From FEB-35 sp050263095 (GTDB lineage Bacteria; Desulfobacterota; Deferrimicrobia; Deferrimicrobiales; Deferrimicrobiaceae), in assembly GCA_050263095.1 (NCBI GenBank), contig JBLNEW010000043.1:4104-68103 (forward strand): a DNA stretch of 64,000 bases, given 5' to 3'. Below, one piece after another: positions 7,552 to 14,181 of this stretch. Numbering within the stretch: the stretch's first letter is position 1; the number at the start of each line of letters is the position of its first letter. The notes under the pieces were generated by a model, which saw only the letters and a program-made list of their open reading frames with translations, was not told the DNA's origin and ran no database searches. The translations under genes and the position numbers were made by a program.

Positions 7552-7761
7552 TCAAGCCGCCAGGCGGATCTCTTCCTCCGTCTCGGGTTCGTCGGCTTCA
7601 GGAAGCGGCCACTCCGCCCAATACAGGCGGTTCCCTCTGCTCTCCTCCTCGGACATGTGCCCGAAAAGGACTGCGCTCACCACGATCGCGAGCAGGGCCA
7701 CTTCGGCCAGGTACGCGAAGCTGGATCCGATGAACTCAGTTCCCAGTGCGAAGATTTCCAT
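7552..7761 (-). CDS. small single-helix membrane protein, W-A-E-x-P family (copy 2)
   Basis: A 69-residue paralogue of the proteins at 2646-2858 and 9504-9719. One helix (about residues 15-35, YLAEVALLAIVVSAVLFG) is followed by HMSEEESRGNRLYWAEWP and an acidic tail ending EEIRLAA. The start MEIFALG lies after AAAGGGGGTGAAGATC, nearly the same leader as copy 1, which supports the start choice. A weaker Crp-like site lies upstream. The three copies conserve the segment just after the helix better than the helix itself, suggesting that the Trp-containing tail is the functional part. Function unknown. Confidence 0.78.
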   Translation of the reverse strand: MEIFALGTEFIGSSFAYLAEVALLAIVVSAVLFGHMSEEESRGNRLYWAEWPLPEADEPETEEEIRLAA

Positions 7762-7782
7762 GATCTTCACCCCCTTTCCCTC

Positions 7783-7829
7783 TGACCGTAAGATAACGTG
7801 GAGAGGAGATCGATTGTGAAAGGTCGAAC
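7783..7829 (-). promoter_or_regulatory. weak Crp-like site and -10 box for copy 2
   Basis: GTGAAAGGTCGAAC (7816-7829) has one good half-site and a degenerate second one. A TATCTT box at 7795-7790 would place its centre at about -39.5, which does not fit the class II distance as exactly as for the other genes. Listed as a possible degenerate member of the operator set. Confidence 0.3.
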
Positions 7830-7891
7830 GGAAATGATATTTTTCACGGAGGGAGCCAAAACAGGTTTCTCCGCCGCTCCCGGGAGGACCG

Positions 7892-8560
7892 ATGAGTTCG
7901 GACGGCGACCATGAGCACAGGAAAATCCTGCCGGGCATGAGTGCGAACCGCCCGCGCGTTCCGGAAGACCGGATTCGTAAGTTCGAAGGCTACATGGAGG
8001 AAATCTTCTCGGCTTTCGGGATGGATCTTGACACCCCGGCCACGCGGGACACCCCGCGGCGGTTTCTCCGGGCGATGCAGGACAGCACCGAAGGGTACGA
8101 GGGCGACCCGAAGCTGATCACGGTGTTCGATACCGAGTGCCGCGGAGGGCCGGACTGCCGGCTCAGCCAGATCGTGGAAGGTCCGATTCCGTTCTTCAGC
8201 CTCTGCGAGCACCACGCGCTTCCGTTCTACGGCCGCGCCTATGTGGGGTACATCGCCCACGAGCAGATCATCGGCCTGTCGAAGCTCACGCGGCTCGTGC
8301 GCCTCTATGCGAAACGGTTCACCGTGCAGGAGCGGATCGGCCAGCAGATCGCCGACTCCCTGGACGCGATGCTCCGTCCGCATGGCGTTGCGGTGTACCT
8401 CGACGCTCACCACCTGTGCACCCAGATGAGGGGGGTCCGGGAGACGGCTCCGCTGACACGCACGACGTTCTGGCGCGGGAATTACGAAAGCGACCCGGCC
8501 CTTCGGACCGAGTTCTACGTGGCATGCGGGCTGCACCGGTTCGAAGCCGGGACCCGGTAG
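7892..8560 (+). CDS. folE: GTP cyclohydrolase I
   Basis: A 222-residue FolE converting GTP to 7,8-dihydroneopterin triphosphate, the first step to folate (or biopterin). The zinc site is visible: SLCEHHALPFYGRAYVGY gives Cys and His ligands, and HLCTQMRGVRE gives the second Cys. The motif EQIIGLSKLTRLVRLYAKRF and the early segment RDTPRRFLRAMQ are also typical. The start follows GGGAGGACCG. The N-terminus carries ~25 extra polar residues. The next gene (a RibD-C type reductase) lies 13 bp downstream, suggesting joint use in pteridine metabolism. Confidence 0.96.
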   Translation: MSSDGDHEHRKILPGMSANRPRVPEDRIRKFEGYMEEIFSAFGMDLDTPATRDTPRRFLRAMQDSTEGYEGDPKLITVFDTECRGGPDCRLSQIVEGPIPFFSLCEHHALPFYGRAYVGYIAHEQIIGLSKLTRLVRLYAKRFTVQERIGQQIADSLDAMLRPHGVAVYLDAHHLCTQMRGVRETAPLTRTTFWRGNYESDPALRTEFYVACGLHRFEAGTR

Positions 8561-8573
8561 GCGGCGGGATGCG

Positions 8574-9422
8574 ATGCTTCCCCTGACGCCCCTGGAATCC
8601 CTCTTCGAAACGGGGCAGGGGGAGGAGCTTCCCCTCCCCCGCGAACTGTCGGCGCTCTACGGTCCTCTCCGCTTCCCGGCGCGCAGGGGCCGCAGGTACG
8701 TAATAGGCAATTTCGTGACCACGCTTGACGGCGTCGCGTCCCTCTCCGACCCCGTGCTGCCGGGAGGAGGCCCCATCAGCGGTTCCAACCCGCACGACAG
8801 GATGGTGATGGGCCTGCTTCGGGCCGTCGCCGACGCCGTGATCGTCGGCGCCGGTACGCTGCGCTCGGTCCCCCGTCACCTTTGGACGGCCGAGCACATC
8901 TTCCCGGCTCTGGCCGACCCGTACCGCCGGCTTCGGGCCGCGCTGGGGAAGACCGCTCCGCCCTTGAACGTCATCGTAACAGCGCGCGGCGAAATCGACC
9001 CGGGCCTTCCGGTTTTCCGGTCCGGGGACGTAAAGACTCTCGTCGTCACAACGCCGGCAGGCGCCCGGAAGGTCCGTGAAAGGGGCTTTTCCGGGGCGGT
9101 CGGGATCGAGGAAGTGAACGGTGCGGCCGGGGTCGGCGCCCGGGAAATTCTGTCCGCGATCGACCGTGTCCTGCCCGGGAAATTATTCCTTGTCGAGGGG
9201 GGGCCGCGGTTGATGGGGGATTTCTTCGCCGAGAAATGCCTGGACGAGCTTTTCTTGACGCTAGCTCCGCAGGTTGCCGGCAGGGACGGGGCCGCAGAGC
9301 GTCCTGGATTCGTCTCAGGCAAGCGCTTTGCGCCGGAGCGCCCTCTCTGGGGAACGCTTGCCGGCGCAAAACGCGGCGGCAGCCATCTGTTTTTAAGGTA
9401 TGCATTCGCCGCTGAAGAATGA
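8574..9422 (+). CDS. RibD C-terminal domain reductase (dihydrofolate reductase-like fold)
   Basis: A 282-residue protein consisting of a RibD-C (pyrimidine reductase/DHFR-like) domain without the N-terminal deaminase. The domain starts near residue 40 with RRYVIGNFVTTLDG. It continues through the substrate and NADPH loops (ADAVIVGAGTLRSVPRHLWT) and ends with the conserved GKLFLVEGGPRLMGDFF and LDELFLTLAPQVAG. It reduces a pyrimidine or pterin using NADPH by family analogy. Because it directly follows folE, a reductase in pterin or folate synthesis is more attractive than riboflavin synthesis, but that is inference. Confidence 0.87.
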   Translation: MLPLTPLESLFETGQGEELPLPRELSALYGPLRFPARRGRRYVIGNFVTTLDGVASLSDPVLPGGGPISGSNPHDRMVMGLLRAVADAVIVGAGTLRSVPRHLWTAEHIFPALADPYRRLRAALGKTAPPLNVIVTARGEIDPGLPVFRSGDVKTLVVTTPAGARKVRERGFSGAVGIEEVNGAAGVGAREILSAIDRVLPGKLFLVEGGPRLMGDFFAEKCLDELFLTLAPQVAGRDGAAERPGFVSGKRFAPERPLWGTLAGAKRGGSHLFLRYAFAAEE

Positions 9423-9443
9423 TCTCCCGGCGGGATCCTGCGG

Positions 9444-9483
9444 GAAAAAAACCGGGGGATTGCCCGGTTCGGCAACCCCCCGG
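9444..9483 (-). terminator. Rho-independent terminator of small membrane protein copy 3
   Basis: A 13-bp stem with one mismatch (CCGGGGGATTGCC against GGCAACCCCCCGG, loop of six) is followed, reading leftwards, by a run of about seven T. This is a textbook intrinsic terminator for the leftward gene ending at 9504. It also separates that gene from the convergent RibD-C gene. Confidence 0.85.
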
Positions 9484-9503
9484 GTCGGGGGCGATCGGCA
9501 AAG

Positions 9504-9719
9504 TTACGCGGCCTTAGGATACTTGACGCCCTCCACCGGCGCGGATTCGCCGATGTCCGTAAACGGGGATTCTGCCCAGAAGACCGGGTTTCCCTTGGAT
9601 TCCTCGTCGGCCATGTTGCCGAGAAGGATGCCGCACGCCGCGATAACCAACAGCGCAAGCCCGCACAGCGCGGCAATCGGAGAACCGAACAGTTCGATGT
9701 CGAAAAGGATGCCTTCCAT
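9504..9719 (-). CDS. small single-helix membrane protein, W-A-E-x-P family (copy 3)
   Basis: A 71-residue paralogue of the small proteins at 2646 and 7552. A helix at ~15-36 (ALCGLALLVIAACGILLG) is followed by NMADEESKGNPVFWAESP, then an acidic tail ending YPKAA. The ATG at 9719 follows GGAAGGAGGTGAGAAAG. It is monocistronic: it has its own promoter with a Crp-type operator exactly at -41.5 and its own intrinsic terminator. That makes it a clean single-gene transcription unit and strong evidence that the small protein is a real, regulated product. Function unknown. Confidence 0.82.
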   Translation of the reverse strand: MEGILFDIELFGSPIAALCGLALLVIAACGILLGNMADEESKGNPVFWAESPFTDIGESAPVEGVKYPKAA

Positions 9720-9740
9720 CTTTCTCACCTCCTTCCTTTC

Positions 9741-9789
9741 TGATCCCACTATAGGGCCGGGCGCGGAAGTGGTCTGTGCAACCTTTCAC
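9741..9789 (-). promoter_or_regulatory. promoter with Crp-type operator for copy 3
   Basis: GTGCAACCTTTCAC (9776-9789) lies upstream of TATAGT (9753-9748, read leftwards), which predicts a start at 9741. The operator centre is then at -41.5, the same geometry as the MFS promoter. The spacing between TATAGT and the palindrome is identical in both. Confidence 0.62.
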
Positions 9790-9868
9790 ATTGCCCCCCC
9801 CGGTGCTATTCTCAATCGTTGACTGCACCGGCAAGCTCCGCGCGGGCATGACGGTCCTGGAGGGAATG

Positions 9869-10207
9869 ATGCCGTTCATCGTCCGGATGGGCGCCAGCGC
9901 CATCGCAATCCTGATAATCGCGTACCTGCTCCCGTCGGTGATGTCGGCCGACGGTCCGATGGCGGCGCTGGCTGCCGCTTTCGTGCTGGGATTGGTCAAC
10001 GCGATTATCCGGCCGGTTTTCGTCCTCCTCACGCTCCCGGTAACCGTAGCGACTCTCGGGATATTCCTCGTCGTGATAAACGGACTGCTTCTTTGGCTCG
10101 TATCCGCGATCGTCCCCGGCGTCCACGTCAACGGGTTCCTCGGGGCCGTTGCGGGCTCGCTGCTCATCAGCGCAATCTCGTGGATCCTTACGAGGGTCGT
10201 TCCATGA
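9869..10207 (+). CDS. small membrane protein, phage-holin-4 (PF04020) type
   Basis: A 112-residue inner-membrane protein with about four hydrophobic segments. The family pattern is the charged first turn, then IAILIIAYLLPSVMSADGPM, LGLVNAIIRPVFVLLTLPVT and ILLW-type third and fourth helices. Despite the family name these proteins are common chromosomal membrane proteins of unknown role. The start at 9869 has GGAGGG close upstream; ATG at 9848 is an alternative. Its stop overlaps the start of the next gene as ATGA, so the two are probably translationally coupled. Confidence 0.8.
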   Translation: MPFIVRMGASAIAILIIAYLLPSVMSADGPMAALAAAFVLGLVNAIIRPVFVLLTLPVTVATLGIFLVVINGLLLWLVSAIVPGVHVNGFLGAVAGSLLISAISWILTRVVP

Positions 10208-11604
10208 GCGTCTCCATCCGGTTTTTGGGCGGCGTGCGCGAGGTGACCGGCTCGTGCATCCTGCTGCAGTCCGGCCGAGCCAGGTTCCTGGTCGACTGCG
10301 GGATGTTCCAGGGCGGGTCGGAGAGCGACCGGAAGAACGCCCGTCCTTTCGCCGTTCCCCCTTCCTCGATCGATTTCGTCCTTTCCACCCACGCCCATAT
10401 CGACCATTCCGGGCTGCTCCCCAAGGTAGTGCACGACGGATTCAAGGGGAGGATTTACGCCACTCCGGCGACGGCCGACCTGTTGAGGGTGATGCTTCCG
10501 GATTCCGGACACATCCAGGAGAGGGAGGCGGAGTGGCAGACGCGGAGGGCGATGCGGGCGGGGAATCGCGACGGACGACCTCTTTACACCGAAGCGGATG
10601 CCCTGGCGGTTCTTCCGCGCCTGGAACCGGTTCCTTACGGAAAAGGGTTCGAGCCCGCGCCAGGCATCCGTGTCCGCTTCCTGGACGCGGGGCATATTCT
10701 GGGATCGGCGATCGTGTGCGTCTCGATCAGGGACGGCGGCAGGGACAGGGAACTCGTCTTCACCGGGGACCTCGGCCACCGGGGCCTTCCCATAGTGCGG
10801 GATCCGGCGCCCGTAGAGAAGGCCGACGTCCTCGTCATGGAGTCCACCTACGGGAACCGGGTTCACAAGGGTATGGAGCAGTCGATAGAAGAGTTCCTGC
10901 ACGCCGTGACGGACACTCTCGGCCGGAAAGGCGGAAACGTGATCATTCCCGCCTTCGCCGTGGGCCGCGCCCAGGACATACTTTACCTGTTAGCCGACCT
11001 GACCCGCCAGGGAAGGATTTCCGGGATCACGCTGTACATAGACTCGCCGCTGGCGGCGCAGGCCACGCAGATTACCCTTCGCCACCCGGAATGCTTCGAT
11101 GACAGCACGCGACGGGCGCTGGCATGGAAGGAGGCGCACCCCGACCGGTTCCGGGTCGTCGTCACCGCGAGCGCCGAGGAGTCGATGGCGCTTAATTCAA
11201 TGCGTGGAGGCGGGATCATAATGGCGGGCAGCGGGATGTGCGAGGCCGGGAGGATAAAGCATCACCTCAAGCACAATCTATGGCGCAAGGAGTCCAGCAT
11301 CGTCATCGTCGGTTTCCAGGCGGCGGGGACGCTCGGCCGCAAGATAGTCGACGGAGCTAAATATGTCCGTGTTCTTGGGGAAGACATCGCGGTGGCGGCC
11401 GACATCTACACGATCGGAGGGCTGTCGGCGCACGCGGACCGGGACGATCTGCTGGCCTGGGCCGGCGGATTCCGCTCGCCGCCTGAGCAGGTCTTCGTGG
11501 CCCACGGCGAGGAATCCGTTTCCCTTGGTTTCGCGCAGGAGCTGCGCGGCCGCCTCAAGTGGAACGCCGAGGTTCCGGTTCCAGGGCAGCCGCTGGAGGT
11601 CTGA
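10204..11604 (+). CDS. MBL-fold/beta-CASP RNA-processing nuclease family protein
   Basis: A 466-residue metallo-beta-lactamase-fold protein. Zinc motifs are HAHIDHSG (~residue 63), LDAGHILGSA and FTGDLGHRGLPI. The beta-CASP domain follows (VIIPAFAVGRAQDILYLL, SGMCEAGRIKHHLKHNL). The C-terminal RMMBL motif is GGLSAHADRDDLLAWA. Such proteins (YsaA/RNase J/CPSF73-like) act as endo- or exoribonucleases on RNA in the cytoplasm. The start codon overlaps the upstream stop (ATGA). The exact substrate is not predictable. Confidence 0.93.
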   Translation: MSVSIRFLGGVREVTGSCILLQSGRARFLVDCGMFQGGSESDRKNARPFAVPPSSIDFVLSTHAHIDHSGLLPKVVHDGFKGRIYATPATADLLRVMLPDSGHIQEREAEWQTRRAMRAGNRDGRPLYTEADALAVLPRLEPVPYGKGFEPAPGIRVRFLDAGHILGSAIVCVSIRDGGRDRELVFTGDLGHRGLPIVRDPAPVEKADVLVMESTYGNRVHKGMEQSIEEFLHAVTDTLGRKGGNVIIPAFAVGRAQDILYLLADLTRQGRISGITLYIDSPLAAQATQITLRHPECFDDSTRRALAWKEAHPDRFRVVVTASAEESMALNSMRGGGIIMAGSGMCEAGRIKHHLKHNLWRKESSIVIVGFQAAGTLGRKIVDGAKYVRVLGEDIAVAADIYTIGGLSAHADRDDLLAWAGGFRSPPEQVFVAHGEESVSLGFAQELRGRLKWNAEVPVPGQPLEV

Positions 11605-11682
11605 AACCTGACGCGCCTCTCCCGGAACCACCGGCAATTCCTTTCATCTCTATCTTGAGATCGAAAGGAAAGGAGATGGGGG

Positions 11683-12198
11683 ATGAAGGCAGCGAAGAAA
11701 ATGAAGATCGTTCGGGGGATCGAGCCGATCCCCAAGGGATTTCATACAGTTACACCATGCCTGATGGTCCGCGGCGCGGACCGCGCTTTGGAGTTCTACA
11801 GGAAGGCGTTCGGGGCTGAAGTGCTCGACCGACTGACCGGCCCGGACGGCAAGTCGGTCATCCACGCGCAGATCAAGGTCGGGGACTCGTTCATTTTCCT
11901 TGGCGACGAAGTCCCGGGCATGGAGGGCGGCGCCCCCGAGAAATACGGAGGCTCGCCGGCGTCGCTCCACCTGTACGTCGAAGACGTGGACGCCGCGGTC
12001 GAACGGGCGGTGACGGCCGGCGCGCAGGTCCGGATGCCGGTCGCGGACATGTTCTGGGGGGATCGCTACGCCAAGGTCGCCGACCCGTTTGGGTACGAAT
12101 GGGGGCTTGCCACCCGCAAGGAGGACTTGACCCCCGAAGAGATCCGCCGCGGTGCCGAGGAGTTCTTCAAAAAACAATCGGGCGGCGGCCATCAGTGA
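11683..12198 (+). CDS. VOC superfamily (glyoxalase/PhnB-like) protein
   Basis: A 171-residue protein with a single vicinal-oxygen-chelate domain: TVTPCLMVRGADRALEFYRK at the start, GDSFIFLGDEVPG in the middle, and WGDRYAKVADPFGYEWGLAT near the end. This is the PhnB-like arrangement, in which the metal site can be degenerate. A charged helical tail (TPEEIRRGAEEFFKK) follows. The start lies after AAAGGAGATGGGGG. Substrate unknown. It stands immediately before the oxidase cluster but is not obviously part of it. Confidence 0.88.
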   Translation: MKAAKKMKIVRGIEPIPKGFHTVTPCLMVRGADRALEFYRKAFGAEVLDRLTGPDGKSVIHAQIKVGDSFIFLGDEVPGMEGGAPEKYGGSPASLHLYVEDVDAAVERAVTAGAQVRMPVADMFWGDRYAKVADPFGYEWGLATRKEDLTPEEIRRGAEEFFKKQSGGGHQ

Positions 12199-12244
12199 AC
12201 CGCGACGTGCAGTGAATCGCCGAAAGCCGGGCGGCGGGGGCAGG

Positions 12245-13093
12245 GTGGATCGAAAAAGCTTCGTCGCGTTCCTTTTCCTTGCCTGGTGCGCCGCAACATT
12301 CGCCGGGGCGCCCGGCGCGCTGGGTCATGTACGGGAAACCCCGGAAGATATCCTGAAACAGATCGGCGTTGACGAGAATCCGGGGGGACAGGTTCCCCCC
12401 GGACTCGCCTTTCGAAACGAGGAAGGGAAAACGGTCCTGGTCGGGGATTTCTTCGTGAAGGGGCCGGTCGTCCTCACGCTCAATTATTACACCTGTCCCA
12501 TGCTATGTCCCCTGACCCTGCGCAACCTGCTGTCATCTGCGGAAGCAGTGGGCGGGATATCGCTCGAACGCGATTTCCGGATCGTGACCGTCAGCATCGA
12601 TCCCGACGAGATGCCCGAGGCGGCGCGCGCCCGGGCCGACGAAATGCACGGGATGATGAAGTCGGCCGGCCCCCCCGGTGCCAGATGGGCGTTCCTTTAC
12701 GGAGGCCGGGAGGAAATCGCGAAGCTGACCGCAGCCGTGGGATTCCGTTACCGGAAGCTGGAAAACGAGTTCGCCCATCCCAACGTCGTCGTGGTTCTCA
12801 CGCAAGGCGGGAAGATTTCCCGGTACCTGTACGGGATCGAGCAGGACCCGCGTGACCTGCGGCTGGCTCTCATCGAGGCGGCCGGCGGGAGGATAGGGGA
12901 GTCGCCGAACGTCAACCGGGCGCTGCTGTACTGCTTCCATTACGACCCGGTCGCGAAAAAATACGCGCTATACGCCAGGAACATCATGAAGGCGGGCGGC
13001 ATTTTCACTCTTGTCTTGCTGGGGTCTTTGTATTTAGCCTTGTGGAAGCGCCGAAAACCAAGGACCCTTGCGGGTCGATCGGGGGATGGATGA
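12245..13093 (+). CDS. SCO1/SenC copper chaperone for cytochrome oxidase
   Basis: A 282-residue Sco protein delivering copper to the CuA site of subunit II. After a signal sequence, the thioredoxin-like domain carries the copper-binding CxxxC (YYTCPMLCPL) and the downstream His (NEFAHPNVVVV). Unusually it also has a C-terminal membrane helix (~255-275, GGIFTLVLLGSLYLALWKRR), so it may be anchored at both ends or have a cleaved signal. I chose GTG at 12245, just before the signal peptide; GTG at 12212 is possible. Its stop overlaps the coxB start as ATGA, showing direct coupling to the target protein. Confidence 0.9.
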   Translation: MDRKSFVAFLFLAWCAATFAGAPGALGHVRETPEDILKQIGVDENPGGQVPPGLAFRNEEGKTVLVGDFFVKGPVVLTLNYYTCPMLCPLTLRNLLSSAEAVGGISLERDFRIVTVSIDPDEMPEAARARADEMHGMMKSAGPPGARWAFLYGGREEIAKLTAAVGFRYRKLENEFAHPNVVVVLTQGGKISRYLYGIEQDPRDLRLALIEAAGGRIGESPNVNRALLYCFHYDPVAKKYALYARNIMKAGGIFTLVLLGSLYLALWKRRKPRTLAGRSGDG

Positions 13094-14085
13094 CGAACGC
13101 GTACGCGTCGGGCGAGGCGGCTTCGCGGTCCGCCCTCCAGATAGACGCCGTCTTTTTCTTCATAACGGCGGTTTCTCTCTTTTTCTTCTTCCTGGTCGAA
13201 GGGCTTCTCATTTATTTCGCCATACGATACCGCAGGAGGAAGGCCTCGGAGGACGCTGCGACCTCGGAGGTCAAGAGTCACCTCGTACTTGAAATCGTGT
13301 GGGTGATCATACCCTCCCTCGTAGTGCTGGCTTTTTTCGCCTACGGATACGTCGTTTATCGGGACGTCACCACGCCGGCCCCCGGCTCGAGCGACATAAA
13401 CGTCATGGCCCGCCAGTTCTCGTACGAGTTCAAGTATCCCGACGGCCATACCACCGTCGACCTGCTGCGGCTGCCCGTCGGAAAGCCGGTCAAGCTGATC
13501 ATGACCTCGCAGGACGTCCTCCACGGGTTCTTCCTCCCCGACTTCCGGCTCAAGCAGGACGTCGTGCCGGGGCAATACACCTACCTTTACCTGCATCCCG
13601 ACAAGGAGGGGACATACGACATCTTCTGCACGCAATATTGCGGGGTGGGACATTCCACGATGCGGGGCAAGCTCGTCGTGATGTCCGCGGTCGATTATGC
13701 GAAATGGGCGCAGGCCGCGAAAACCGCGGGGGCCGCCCGGTCGCTTCCCGAGAAGGGGAAGGAACTGCTTTCGAAATCCGGCTGCCTGGGATGCCATTCC
13801 ATCGACGGAAGCGTCAAGATCGGTCCGACCTTCAAGGGGCTTTACGGCAGGGAATCGCACCTTGAAGGGGATCGCGAGGTCTATGCGGACGAGGAATACA
13901 TCCGTGAATCGATCTACGACCCGGGAGCCAGGATAGTAAAGGGTTTTCCCAACGTCATGCCGACCTTCAAGGGGCGTCTCTCCGACGACGACATCGCCGC
14001 GATAATCGCATACCTGAAAACGCTTCCGGGCGGGGATTCGGAGCGGGAGAAGGAAAAAAAGGAGAGGGGGGAGAGGAAAAAGTAA
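13090..14085 (+). CDS. coxB: cytochrome c oxidase subunit II with fused cytochrome c domain (caa3 type)
   Basis: A 331-residue CoxB. Two N-terminal membrane helices (about 22-42 and 60-82) precede the periplasmic cupredoxin domain with the CuA ligands in YDIFCTQYCGVGHSTMRG. A class I cytochrome c domain follows, with SGCLGCHSIDG as haem site and NVMPTFKGRLSDDD supplying the Met ligand. The fusion defines a caa3-type oxidase accepting electrons through its own haem c. The start at 13090 overlaps the sco stop. The C-terminus is a short Glu/Lys-rich tail. Confidence 0.95.
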   Translation: MTNAYASGEAASRSALQIDAVFFFITAVSLFFFFLVEGLLIYFAIRYRRRKASEDAATSEVKSHLVLEIVWVIIPSLVVLAFFAYGYVVYRDVTTPAPGSSDINVMARQFSYEFKYPDGHTTVDLLRLPVGKPVKLIMTSQDVLHGFFLPDFRLKQDVVPGQYTYLYLHPDKEGTYDIFCTQYCGVGHSTMRGKLVVMSAVDYAKWAQAAKTAGAARSLPEKGKELLSKSGCLGCHSIDGSVKIGPTFKGLYGRESHLEGDREVYADEEYIRESIYDPGARIVKGFPNVMPTFKGRLSDDDIAAIIAYLKTLPGGDSEREKEKKERGERKK

Positions 14086-14181
14086 CGAGAAAGGGCGATT
14101 AGCCGCCAGCCGGCACGCAACCTTATTGCGCATGACGACATCGCATACGGTGAAAATCGTAATAACGGCGGGAGATGAGGA

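Noticed and set aside
14111..14130. Sigma-54-like CGGCACG ... TTGCG before coxA
   Set aside because: The gap between the GG and GC doublets is 14 instead of 10 bp, so RpoN could not use it.
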